Counted from the first letter of the stretch, positions 18,458 to 27,105 are shown. The stretch is DNA of 64,000 nt from Planctomycetota bacterium (GCA_016712275.1 JADJRI010000033.1:22651-86650); one strand, 5' to 3'. Numbers and translations: made by a program. Notes: generated from the sequence alone by a model not told the origin.

Positions 18458-19063
18458 TCACCCGCCTTCGGTCGCTTTGTGGCGCTCGCGCACGCGACGG
18501 TCGGCCTCCTCGAAGGCCTGATCTTTGTCTTTCACCAGGCCGGTGTCCATCTGGTCCCAGATGTCGAGCACCTGCTGGGTGCCGGGGGTCAGCATGCTTT
18601 CGCCTTCTTCTAGGCCGGTTTTGAGCATGTCATCCAGCCGCTCCTGATACATGTCGGCGGTGATGTTGTCATTCTCGATCATCTTTTCCAGTGAGACAAG
18701 GTCCTTCTCGCTGATGAGGCCGAGCTTGCTCCCGCGGGCTTTGGCCCGCTCCGCATTTTCGCGAAGCATGCGCATGCGCGTGACGGTGACGGCCTCTTTG
18801 CTGCGAATGTTGAGCTGGCGCGAGGCCATCAGTTGCTCAGTGGTTTTGAGATCGAATTCCTGGGCCAGCACGCGGCGAACCTCGGGCGATTTTTCAGAGC
18901 GGCCCTTGTCGAACGTGTCCTGCTTTTGTCGGGCCAGATCGCTGATGCGCTTGATGAGCTGGTCGCGTTCGCGCTGCAGCAGCAACTCCTGCCGTCGCAG
19001 TTCGCTGCGCGTCATCTGGGAGAGGGACTTGGAGGATTTCGTCAGCCAGTCAAAAAGGCCCAT
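18458..19063 (-). CDS. Coiled-coil protein resembling ESCRT-III/Snf7 or PspA (copy 2)
   Basis: About 201 residues from ATG 19063 (MGLFDWLTKSSKSL), with an amphipathic N-terminus like that of many ESCRT-III subunits; ATG 19075 is also in frame. A long basic helical region follows (RRQELLLQRERDQLIKRIS; TTEQLMASRQLNIRSKEAV), then acidic shorter helices (DDMLKTGLEEGESM). No membrane helix or enzyme motif is present. It shares layout, not close sequence, with the 16457 gene. This suggests paralogous subunits of one polymer. Evidence is pattern-based only. Confidence 0.6.
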   Translation of the reverse strand: MGLFDWLTKSSKSLSQMTRSELRRQELLLQRERDQLIKRISDLARQKQDTFDKGRSEKSPEVRRVLAQEFDLKTTEQLMASRQLNIRSKEAVTVTRMRMLRENAERAKARGSKLGLISEKDLVSLEKMIENDNITADMYQERLDDMLKTGLEEGESMLTPGTQQVLDIWDQMDTGLVKDKDQAFEEADRRVRERHKATEGG

Positions 19064-19078
19064 AGCGTTACTCAATGC

Positions 19079-19146
19079 AAAATGAAAAATGCAAAGCGAA
19101 ACAATGGGGACACGCGTCCGATGAATGTTTTTGCATTTTTCATTTT
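19079..19146. repeat. 17-bp perfect inverted repeat
   Basis: AAAATGAAAAATGCAAA (19079-19095) and its exact complement (19130-19146) flank a 34-base loop in the gap between coiled-coil copies 2 and 3. It would fold in the polycistronic RNA. Confidence 0.6.
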
Positions 19147-19163
19147 CAATTTTTCAGTGATTC

Positions 19164-20580
19164 TTAACCTTCCGCCGCCGGTGCGTCGGGTGATTTCTCT
19201 TTTGCCGGGACGGATTTCTGTGATGTCTTGGTCACGGCATCGGTCTTTACCTTGGCCGCCTCCTCCTTGTCGCCGAGAAGTTCGTTGAGGATATCCGCTT
19301 CATCATCCGACATGGCGGTATCGGCCATGCTCACCTCAAGGCTGCTGACCAGATCGTCGCTGGCCCCGAGCTGTTCGAGAATTTCCTCGGCGTTCACCGC
19401 GGCTTCGGTCAATTCGTCCGTGGACGGCAGCGATGCAAGGCTGCCGGTCTGGGCAAGTTCGAGGTTGTGAATGTGCGTGCTGATGACATTGATTTGCTTG
19501 CTGAGAATCGACGCACTCGTGTTGAAGCGGGAGATGTCCTTGCGCATCCGGGCGATCTGTGCGGCCATTCGACGCTTGGTCACGGTGGACGTGGACGCTT
19601 TGCCATCGTCGAGCAGCTTGGCCTCTTTCTTTTCCAGGGCGCCGATGTCTTCGTACCTGCGATCGAGGCGCGTGGAGAGCGATGCGCTTCTCGGCGAGCA
19701 CATTTATTTTTTTGAGCTCTTCCCCGTCTTTGGAGAAAAGGCTTCGTATCCAATCCGCAAGAGACATCGATCGGTCCTCCTCGGCCTTGACCTTGGCCGC
19801 ACCGCGGTAGAGCGTCGCCTCGGCACCCACTTTTGAGACGCGCAACTCCGGATCGGAGCGGGCGTACTGCTCAAACGCATTGTTGACGAGCACGACCGGT
19901 AAATCCAGTTCGCGTGCGAGCGTGCCGGCCGACAGGGTGCCCGTCAGCAGATCGATGCGGCGTTCGTCAATCTCCCGCTTGACGCGGCTCAGCTTTTGAG
20001 TGACCTCTTCGGGGTCGAACAGTTTGATCAATCGCGGGTCGATGCGCGAGTCGCCGGGGGTGACGCGCCAACCGCCGTCTTCGCGCGGAGCGACAAGCAC
20101 GAGTTTCACATTGGGCAAGATCGGCGGATGGTCAAGAATCTCCGTCTCGAATCCGCTGGGGCTGCACACGCCGATGAGATGCGTGGCTTTTGCGTCCGAG
20201 ATCAGGTTGCTGATGTGATCCATCAATTGGGCACGGCTGATCGGCGGGGGCGTGGCGCCTTTCGATTCTTCATCAAGCAGCGGGCCGGGCGGGGCCATGA
20301 CCGTCGCAATGGTGACGCTCTTCACGCGCTTGCCGAAAATCCAGCGCCGCTCGTAGCCGCGGATGGTAACGGTGCGACCCTGTGGCAATTCGTTGAATTT
20401 CTCCCGGTCGTAGATGCGCCGGTCCACCATCGCGGCGCGAACGCGCTCGCCGTGGTCGGCCTCTTCGCGCTGAAACCACTGCCCTGAGATGATGCGGCTG
20501 CCGGTGGTTTTCAGGTTCGCGGAGACGCCGCCAAGATAGGTGGATTCGGCTTCTTTCGCGATTTGTGCGGCGTTTTTCAT
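19164..20580 (-). CDS. Unknown N-terminal domain fused to ESCRT-III/PspA-like coiled coil (copy 3), frameshifted
   Basis: About 470 residues once one extra base near 19690 is removed, joining ...KKINVLAEK to RLDRRYEDIGALEKK. Residues 1-275 form an alpha/beta domain I do not recognise (HLIGVCSPSGFETEIL, VKLVLVAPREDGGWRV, RELDLPVVLVNNAFEQYA). Then SLADWIRSLFSKD starts a helical module with a basic hairpin and acidic tail, ending in an Ala/Pro/Lys stretch. The middle of the C-terminal half (LGASDDLVSSLEVSM, DDEADILNELLGD) resembles the acidic end of Snf7 proteins. This is the largest subunit of the block and perhaps its specificity factor. Confidence 0.6.
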
Positions 20581-20821
20581 GGTTCGCTTATCGGTCTTTC
20601 ACAGCCGAGTGCGGCCGCGCTCCACCGTCAATCTCAACCCGTGGCGTCGTTTGTTATACCGCACGATATGTTACCGCGCAGCACGCCACCATCATACCCA
20701 ACCATAGTGTTGTATCGGATGGCCGAAATATCGAGGAGAAAATGAAAAAAGTGGCGATGACGACGATGATGTGGCGGTTTGGCAATCCGGAATGGGGTAA
20801 TCTGGCGAGCCAGTGAATCGC

Positions 20822-21118
20822 TCATGCGACGTTATTGAAGAGTTCGCGCGGGGGGCGGCGCTTGCCGCAGGTGCGACAGAATCGGGCATGCGACGGGTTG
20901 TGGGTTCGGCAGAATCGGTCGGGACAATTCCACTCGCGTGGCAGGGGCATCTTGAATCGGTCGTGGTGAATCGATTGGTCGTATTCAGCGAATCGGTCAT
21001 CTTCGTCTGGGGCCTCAAGAACACAGAGAAACCAGCGCATCAGCGACGGAAGGGCAACGAGCAGGATCAACCCGGGCGCAAAGCCGAACCAGCCTTGTCC
21101 GCCGCCAATGAAGATCAT
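20822..21118 (-). CDS. Small membrane-anchored zinc-ribbon protein
   Basis: A 98-residue protein. One N-terminal membrane helix (FGFAPGLILLVALPSLM) is followed by a linker and a C4 zinc ribbon with widely spaced pairs (WNCPDRFCRTHNPSHARFCRTCG). Its ribbon is closely similar to that of the next gene upstream (WSCRNQLCLVRNPSHGRFCRNCG), so the two are tandem paralogues. The start overlaps the neighbouring stop (ATGA). Likely a cytoplasm-facing docking or sensing module of the kinase-coiled-coil system; function unknown. Confidence 0.7.
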   Translation of the reverse strand: MIFIGGGQGWFGFAPGLILLVALPSLMRWFLCVLEAPDEDDRFAEYDQSIHHDRFKMPLPREWNCPDRFCRTHNPSHARFCRTCGKRRPPRELFNNVA

Positions 21119-21390
21119 GCTTCGGCCTCCTTGGTGGAATTATATGCAGCGCCGCAATTTCGGCAGAAACGGCCATGGCTGGGATTTCGGACGAGGCATA
21201 GTTGGTTGCGACAGGACCAATTGCTTTCTTTCAGTGTAATAGCAGTTTGTTCTTTTGCGTTAGTGCGGACGCTTGATTTTGAGACGGTGAGCCAATTCAC
21301 AATTGCAAACAGACTGCCCATAATTAATATAAGCAATGAGGCGACTAAGAAGGCACCCAAAGCGATATTTGCGATATACACGCTATTCAT
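21115..21390 (-). CDS. Small membrane-anchored zinc-ribbon protein (paralogue)
   Basis: A 91-residue protein with a long N-terminal membrane segment (IALGAFLVASLLILIMGSLF) and a C-terminal C4 zinc ribbon containing NPSHGRFCRNCG. It is the sister of the 20822 gene with a different membrane helix. It lies between that gene and the Ser/Thr kinase, whose C-terminus also has two zinc ribbons. Shared ribbon modules suggest they bind a common partner. Confidence 0.68.
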   Translation of the reverse strand: MNSVYIANIALGAFLVASLLILIMGSLFAIVNWLTVSKSSVRTNAKEQTAITLKESNWSCRNQLCLVRNPSHGRFCRNCGAAYNSTKEAEA

Positions 21391-21453
21391 GCCGCCGCCT
21401 CCTGGCTAGGCAGAAAAGCGATGCCACCCACGCGGCATCGGGTTCGCCGCGCT

Positions 21454-22578
21454 TTACATCGAAACCTCCGGCAGCGGCGTTCCGCAGAATACACAGTATT
21501 TGTCATCCGGCGACGGAAATGCCGCGCAGTGGGCACAACGACGTGGATTCTCAACGACCTGCGTGCCGCACATGATGCAGTAGTTGTCGCCCTCGTCGAG
21601 CAGTGTGTGGCAACTTGGGCATCGGCTCCCAGCCCGTGACTTTGGATTGAGCGACGGTTTTGCGACATTCAAATAAGCCCGATCGTGATTTTGATCGGGC
21701 ATTGCACCACCTTGTGAGTCTGGCCGCGTCTTATTGCCGCTTGCGATGGGTGGCACGCTTGATGCCTGAATTTCATTCAGTACATCGGTCGCCGTCGCGA
21801 AACGGCGGTCTTTGCGGGTGTAGAGTTTCGAATAGACCTTGTCGACCCATGTCGGCAAGCCCGCGCGAACATCGCTGGGCATGTCGCTGCCGCTGGGGCG
21901 CTCGCCGGTGATCATTTCGAAGAGGACAATGCCCACAGCATACAAGTCGCTGCGGCCATCGATCGGCTGGCCGTCCCGCTGCTCGGGGGACATATAGGCG
22001 AGCGTTCCGCTGATGCTCTTGCCTTCCTCGGCCATGAGGCTGCCGGACTGCATGATACTGTTTGCGGTAATTTCGCCGACATAGCCGAGGCCGAAGTCGG
22101 TCACTTTGACGTCGCCGACCGACAGAGTTTCGGAATCTTTCCTGTTGCCATCGGCGATGAGAATATTGGCCGGCTTGAGATCGCGATGGACGATCTTGTT
22201 GGCATGGGCATGGTCGAGCGCCGCAAGAATTCCGCAGACAATATTCTGTGCGGAGCGAATCGGCAGCCCCTTGGGATGCGCCTGAATCAAATCGCGAAGT
22301 GAGCAGCCATCGACGAATTCCATGACCAGGTAGGGCGTTTCCGCGTAGGGATCGAGGCCGATGGCGCGTACGACGTTTGAATGGCGCAATCCGTGAATGA
22401 CGGTGCCTTCTTTTTGAAGGTTGCGCACATATTGAGAGTCCGTCGGGACTTTGATAGCGACGATCTGGTCTTTCCAGATGTGGTGACGGGCGCGGAACAC
22501 CTGTCCGAAGCTGCCGGCGCCGACAAGCTGGTCGAGGACATATTCACTGATTCGATCACCGACTTTTGGGCCGTGCAT
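21454..22578 (-). CDS. Hanks-type Ser/Thr protein kinase with C-terminal double zinc ribbon
   Basis: A 374-residue kinase. The glycine loop is GAGSFGQVF, the ATP lysine lies in VAIKVP, the catalytic loop is HRDLKPAN, the metal-binding motif is DFGLG and the activation segment ends in SGTLAYMSPEQ. All catalytic residues are present. After residue 275 comes a linker and two C4 zinc ribbons (CPSCHTLLDEGDNYCIMCG, CAHCAAFPSPDDKYCVFCG). There is no membrane helix, unlike many bacterial kinases, so membrane recruitment may come from the small zinc-ribbon proteins next door. It likely phosphorylates members of the coiled-coil block. Confidence 0.9.
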   Translation of the reverse strand: MHGPKVGDRISEYVLDQLVGAGSFGQVFRARHHIWKDQIVAIKVPTDSQYVRNLQKEGTVIHGLRHSNVVRAIGLDPYAETPYLVMEFVDGCSLRDLIQAHPKGLPIRSAQNIVCGILAALDHAHANKIVHRDLKPANILIADGNRKDSETLSVGDVKVTDFGLGYVGEITANSIMQSGSLMAEEGKSISGTLAYMSPEQRDGQPIDGRSDLYAVGIVLFEMITGERPSGSDMPSDVRAGLPTWVDKVYSKLYTRKDRRFATATDVLNEIQASSVPPIASGNKTRPDSQGGAMPDQNHDRAYLNVAKPSLNPKSRAGSRCPSCHTLLDEGDNYCIMCGTQVVENPRRCAHCAAFPSPDDKYCVFCGTPLPEVSM

Positions 22579-22619
22579 GGCGAATCCTTCGCGCGGGCGG
22601 AGCCTTTGTGGAGAACGGA

Positions 22620-23045
22620 TCAGGAGTCGACATATCTCGCCAACGACTCGCAGATCACGTAATTATATGCACCGGCCGCGACGAAACCAAGCAAGACGAC
22701 AAACCAGGTAAAGCCGCCACTGATTGAAAAATCGCCCAGCCAGAGTGCAATGAAAATATCTACGACCCAGAATGCCGCAATGATCGCGACACTCGCAAAA
22801 TTTGCAAACTTTGCATTTGTGAGCGACGACTGGTAATCCAACAGCGAGCGCATGAAGAAAAAACTGGTCCACGGAAGGACGGCGACAACAAGCAGCCAGA
22901 CCAGCACGAGCTTAACGATATGGCCGAACGCTTCCACCTGATCCCAATTTCGATAGCACCAGAACCCGCCGGCCAGCACGGCAACGGTGATGATGGCGCC
23001 GGCGACCTTGGCTCCAACGAATTTTCCGGCTTCAGCGAGCCACAT
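22620..23045 (-). CDS. Four-helix membrane protein of unknown function
   Basis: A 141-residue protein with about four hydrophobic helices (GAIITVAVLAGGFWCY, HIVKLVLVWLLVVAVLPW, FASVAIIAAFWVVDIFIALW, FTWFVVLLGFVAAGAYNYV) and short loops. No motif is recognised. It is the first gene of the minus-strand block, 41 bases upstream of the kinase. It could be the membrane anchor or sensor of that pathway. The block's promoter should lie between 23046 and about 23230. Confidence 0.68.
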   Translation of the reverse strand: MWLAEAGKFVGAKVAGAIITVAVLAGGFWCYRNWDQVEAFGHIVKLVLVWLLVVAVLPWTSFFFMRSLLDYQSSLTNAKFANFASVAIIAAFWVVDIFIALWLGDFSISGGFTWFVVLLGFVAAGAYNYVICESLARYVDS

Positions 23046-23232
23046 ACGGTTGCCTTTCGATCAGTGGTGTCGAATATACAAATTCAAGTACATTCGTGCT
23101 GCAAATTGTTCCGCGAGAAAAACACAAGCTCCCTCACTGCAGGCCCCGGATCGACACCCTTGGCATCGAAATACAACGTCAATGGCAGGCGATTCGGCTC
23201 ACGATCGCTCTGCCAAGGCAGGCTCGCGATAT

Positions 23233-23311
23233 TGCTGCCGGGGAGAATCGAACTCCATGCACGACCGGTTTATAAGACCGGCTCCGGCGCGACCAGCCGA
23301 AGTCCGACAGC
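23233..23311 (-). tRNA. tRNA-Ile (anticodon UAU)
   Basis: On the minus strand an acceptor stem GCTGTCG/CGGCAGC closes the molecule. The anticodon arm CCGGT-CTTATAA-ACCGG gives anticodon UAU (codon AUA), and a T-arm with TTCGATT is present. The D-arm is CTTC/GGAG with a long loop. One mismatch in the T-stem and the absence of the usual T8 make it slightly degenerate. A dedicated UAU isoleucine tRNA is uncommon in bacteria, which usually read AUA with lysidine-modified CAU. Confidence 0.7.
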
Positions 23312-23624
23312 CAACGACGATCGGGCTGTCGATATCTTCGGAATCATGTTGTCGCTTCGCGCGTCAGTATTCATACCCACTTAAGTATAATCGGCGCGGG
23401 GATGATGGGGTTCCAAAGCAGGGCGATGTTTGGAATCGAAAGGCAGAAGCACCGGCCGCACTGGATTTGGCATAAAGACAGTGTGTTGTTGGGATTACGC
23501 CGTCTTGACGATTTGGCGGCGATATGGGACACTTTAAGGTCTGTAATTTCAGCACGTTAGGTATCGCAAAGGGTGGCACGGCCCATTTTTTGGCCTGATG
23601 ATCGACTATCAAGGATATGGCAGC

Positions 23625-24188
23625 ATGAGCAAGGTGAAGGCAACGGATATTCGCAAAGGACTTACTCTCTTTCATGAAAACGAGCTGTGGATTGTTCATG
23701 AGTCGGACCGTGTCGCCAAGGGCAATTGGCGCAGCTACATGAACGTCAAGCTGAAGAATTTCAAGACGGGCAAGATCATCGACAACCGCTTCAACATGGA
23801 CGACCAATTTGAAGTGCCGTTCGTTGAGGACAAGCCGTTCGAATTTCTCTATCGGGATGGCGACAATTACGTTCTGATGAACACGGTCAACTTCGATCAA
23901 TTTCCGGTTTCGCGGGATCTCATGCCCGATGCCGACAATTTCCTCAAGGGCAACGAAATGGTTCAGTGCAAGCTGCTCAACGGCGACATCGTCGGCGTCG
24001 ACTTGCCGAATACCGTGGAGCTGGAAGTGACCGATGCACCGCCCGTCGTAAAGGGCGCCACGGCCACCAATCAGACCAAGGAAATTGTTGTCGAAACCGG
24101 ATACAAGTTGCGAGCACCGCCATTCATCACGATTGGCGAGAAAATTCGAATCGACACGCGCACGGGTGAGTATATGTCGCGCGTGTGA
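23625..24188 (+). CDS. efp: Translation elongation factor P
   Basis: A 187-residue EF-P with KOW-like, OB and C-terminal OB domains. ATG 23625 follows AAGGA; the longer open frame from 23598 lacks a ribosome site. The domain-I loop that reaches the peptidyl centre reads RVAKGNWRSYMNVKLKN, with Lys at the tip. The surrounding GNWRS differs from the usual PGKGQAF. EF-P relieves ribosome stalling at proline runs. The C-terminus (PPFITIGEKIRIDTRTGEYMSR) is canonical. A strong terminator follows at 24230. Confidence 0.93.
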   Translation: MSKVKATDIRKGLTLFHENELWIVHESDRVAKGNWRSYMNVKLKNFKTGKIIDNRFNMDDQFEVPFVEDKPFEFLYRDGDNYVLMNTVNFDQFPVSRDLMPDADNFLKGNEMVQCKLLNGDIVGVDLPNTVELEVTDAPPVVKGATATNQTKEIVVETGYKLRAPPFITIGEKIRIDTRTGEYMSRV

Positions 24189-24229
24189 TTCGCCCTCGTT
24201 AGCGACCTATTCAAAAGACTTGAAAAGCC

Positions 24230-24263
24230 AAACGGCTCCGGAGTGATCCGGGGCCGTTTTTTT
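24230..24263 (+). terminator. Rho-independent terminator of efp
   Basis: AACGGCTCCGG and its imperfect complement form a GC-rich hairpin followed by seven Ts, 42 bases after the efp stop. Confidence 0.85.
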
Positions 24264-24346
24264 GTAGTTTTGCGGCGAATCAATATCGTCTGATGAATAG
24301 TCACGTTTCGTGCGGTCCATTCACGAATATCAGGGAGCGCAAAAAC

Positions 24347-24393
24347 GAAAAAGCGTGTGGCCTGGACGCTCGGTCCCTGCCGCACGCTTTTTC
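24347..24393 (-). terminator. Hairpin terminator downstream of the astacin gene
   Basis: GAAAAAGCGTG pairs with CACGCTTTTTC with three more pairs inside, giving a 14-bp stem bounded by A5/T5 runs. It can terminate in either direction; it best serves the minus-strand astacin gene ending at 24431. Confidence 0.7.
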
Positions 24394-24430
24394 TCGCTTC
24401 TCACTTGGGGGTGGATCGTGGGTTTTGGTT

Positions 24431-26512
24431 TCAACACCGACTGCGCGAAGAACGCCTTCGCACAGGGAGGAAGAGCAGCGCCAACATCAGCGTGGAGGCC
24501 GCCGATGCTCCGCCGCCGCAGAATCCGCCGCCGGTGATGCTGCTCGTGGGCCCGCTGCCGCCCAGCACGCCGCCTCCGGTAATCGGAACGGTGGCGTTGC
24601 AACCATCCGCACCCGGTTCGAGTTTGGATGGATCGAACGGGCAGTTGTCGTTGCAATCGGGTGTGCCATCCCCGTCTGCATCGACATCGGGCGTACCGCA
24701 GCCGCAAATGCCAAAGCTTGATTTATCAGGGTCGTCAGGACATTCATCCAGGCAATCCGTTGTACCGTCGCCATCCGAGTCAACCGAATCATCGATTTCC
24801 GGGCATTCGTCGCATCCGTCTGGTGTGCCGTCGCCATCCGTATCGACATTATTCGCGCCAACCGGGCAGGAATCGCAGCCATCCGGAATGCCATCGCCGT
24901 CGAGGTCGGCCAAGTCATCGCTGCCTGGGCAAGCATCACATGCATCGGGCACGCTGTCTGCATCAGCATCGATGTTGTCGTCCGCACCGGCACAGGCATC
25001 GCAGCCGTCCGGAACGCCGTCGGCATCCGCGTCATTTGCATCGGGAAAGCCGGCGCACAGATCAGTTTTGTAAACATAGCTGCGATAGGACCAGACATTG
25101 TTGATTTTCGAATAGAGCCGCACATGGACATCGCCGCCCTCAACGGGCAGCCCGGTGACGGCCGCATTTGTTGCTCCGTTGGTCACATCGTAGAAATCGC
25201 CGAGGTTGTTGCCGCTTCCGACCTTGAGGCGATACTCCTGCACCATGGCGCCGGTGGTCCAGGTGAAAGTAATGCTGCCACCGGTGATCAGTGCGCCGTT
25301 CGCCGAGGGGTTCGTCATTTCTGCCATGCCGGACGAGGTGCCGGGGCTGCCATACAGGAAGGCCATGTTCGCCGCGTCACCGACGCTGAGATGCGTTTTC
25401 TGGCCGATCGTGTCCTGCCATTCAGTGTAGCCGGCGAGACAGCTGATGGTTCGACAGGCGCTGGAGCAGGTGCAATTTGCAAAGGCACATTGGCCATAGT
25501 GCATGATCGAGTCGAAATCGTAGTCGCCGTGGGTTTGCGCGCCGCTTTGTATGTCAAAGTTGCTCTCCATCCCCGATTGAATGTTGCCCGTATTGATTTG
25601 CACATAGCTGTCACGATCGGGGCGCGACTGCTCATGCCAGACGCCGAGGGCGTGGGCCAGCTCGTGCATCATGATGTACTTGTAGTCCCAGTTGTAGATC
25701 GAAAGGTCCTGACGACCGCCGGTCATGCCGACGTAAGACCAATTGCCCGTGCCGTTGAAAATGTAGATGTAATTGGCCTGATTGGTTCGCTGGATGAATT
25801 GAATGCCGGCGACCGCCTCCCAACTGTCCATGGCTTCGAGCATCGATGACTGCTGGTCGGACGTCACCGCCGGGTCGAAGGAATAGTAAACGAGTCCGTC
25901 CGTCCAGAAATTGCTGGTCATGCTGACCGCGCCTTGGACATTTCCATTTCCGCTGCCGCCTGGGTTTTCGGCGTCGGATGACTGCCGAACAAGGATGCAG
26001 CCTTCGATGAGCCGCGCGCCGGCCGGAATGCGGTCATTCAGTGGGACGCCGCGGGAAGCGACACGCTCGCGCGATTTTTCGCGGAGTCGCGCCATCGTCT
26101 TGGATGACGGCAGCGCGTGAGGCAACAGGCCCGCGGTGGCAGGGTGAATATCGCCGACCAGAAAATCAGTGGCGACGAGTTGCCCGTTCTGGCCGAGTGT
26201 GGCATATCGAAATTCACCGCGCACATCGACAACCGTGTAGCCGCTTGCATCTTCGTACCAATGGAAATCCTCATCGCCCTGATAGGTCAGAGTGATATGG
26301 GTGCCGTTTGGCTGAATGGTGCGAAACGGGTGATGGTGCTGGTTGGGATGATCCTCGCCGAATGAAATCGGCGCGATGGATACGAGAATTGCAATGGAAT
26401 AGAGAAGCGAACGCCCCACGACAAGCCCCCCGGACGGCGTTGCACTCCGCCGCTTCACTGGGAACCGGCGAGGCGAATGCAGCATGCGCAAGCGCACGCG
26501 GCGAAAACGCAC
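24431..26512 (-). CDS. Secreted astacin-family zinc metalloprotease with thrombospondin-3 repeats
   Basis: A 693-residue exported protein. A hydrophobic signal (LLYSIAILVSIAPISFG) lies near residue 45; the true start may be downstream of 26512. The catalytic domain has the astacin zinc site HELAHALGVWHEQ and Met-turn SIMHYG. After a beta-sandwich region come at least five Asp-rich thrombospondin type-3 calcium repeats (DADGVPDGCDACAG, DLDGDGIPDGCDSCP, DTDGDGTPDGCDECP). The end is Gly/Cys-rich, then a hydrophobic stretch and Arg cluster (CGGGASAASTLMLALLFL). This looks like a MYXO-CTERM-type sorting signal. Predicted to be surface-anchored and to hydrolyse extracellular protein. Confidence 0.88.
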   Translation of the reverse strand: MRFRRVRLRMLHSPRRFPVKRRSATPSGGLVVGRSLLYSIAILVSIAPISFGEDHPNQHHHPFRTIQPNGTHITLTYQGDEDFHWYEDASGYTVVDVRGEFRYATLGQNGQLVATDFLVGDIHPATAGLLPHALPSSKTMARLREKSRERVASRGVPLNDRIPAGARLIEGCILVRQSSDAENPGGSGNGNVQGAVSMTSNFWTDGLVYYSFDPAVTSDQQSSMLEAMDSWEAVAGIQFIQRTNQANYIYIFNGTGNWSYVGMTGGRQDLSIYNWDYKYIMMHELAHALGVWHEQSRPDRDSYVQINTGNIQSGMESNFDIQSGAQTHGDYDFDSIMHYGQCAFANCTCSSACRTISCLAGYTEWQDTIGQKTHLSVGDAANMAFLYGSPGTSSGMAEMTNPSANGALITGGSITFTWTTGAMVQEYRLKVGSGNNLGDFYDVTNGATNAAVTGLPVEGGDVHVRLYSKINNVWSYRSYVYKTDLCAGFPDANDADADGVPDGCDACAGADDNIDADADSVPDACDACPGSDDLADLDGDGIPDGCDSCPVGANNVDTDGDGTPDGCDECPEIDDSVDSDGDGTTDCLDECPDDPDKSSFGICGCGTPDVDADGDGTPDCNDNCPFDPSKLEPGADGCNATVPITGGGVLGGSGPTSSITGGGFCGGGASAASTLMLALLFLPVRRRSSRSRC

Positions 26513-26961
26513 GTTGCTTTGGAATCAACGAACTGCTGCCGGCGTCCGGGGGTGCGCACGGCGATTGACCATGGTTCGTCGGTGAAAATGTACGATTGCA
26601 AGCTCCACCGGTGCAAATGGAAGTCGGACGTGGGATTGGGTGCTGAAATGGCAGTATGGCGATGGCCGAAATAACCAAGTGTCAGAATTTTGGAGTGCTT
26701 GAATTCGGATGTTCAACGAGTCGGAGAATTGAGGCTGAAATTATTGGAACGGCCATCCCGATTGGCTCGGTTCTCGGGCCGTCCCAGCCGCTGTCCAAGC
26801 CCATCGCCCGATTAGCCTGTCCTTCGTTTAGCCCAGTTCCGGAGGGACCGGGAGATCGCGAGAAATGCAGCGAACCCCGGCCGATTGCGACAAAGACGAA
26901 ACGCCGACTCAGGGGTCAATATAATTGATAATTGCGGAAAATGTCCGAAAACTCGCCCGGC

Positions 26962-27105
26962 TTACAACAAAGTCGAAGAGTCAGTAATGAATCCATCGAC
27001 AAAGAAAGTAAGCAGTGGATTGACGACGAATTCAAAAAACGATTGCACAGCCAGCGAAAGAATCTGCACGAAAAACCCAAGAATGCCCAGCGTGAAGTCC
27101 GTCAT
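26962..27105 (-). CDS. Small hydrophobic protein, 47 residues
   Basis: ATG 27105 is preceded by GGGGGAAAAACC. The 47 codons encode a mainly hydrophobic peptide (TLGILGFFVQILSLAV, FFEFVVNPLLTFFV) ending at TAA 26962. The ribosome site and the helical, membrane-like composition argue for a real small protein, but there is no known family. It is the only candidate I see in the 26513-27296 gap; the rest of that gap is featureless. Confidence 0.45.
   Translation of the reverse strand: MTDFTLGILGFFVQILSLAVQSFFEFVVNPLLTFFVDGFITDSSTLL

Noticed and set aside
18252..18461. Longer N-terminus for the zinc-ribbon gene
   Set aside because: The extension is translated from two intergenic hairpins and lacks a ribosome site; ATG 18251 starts a sensible domain.
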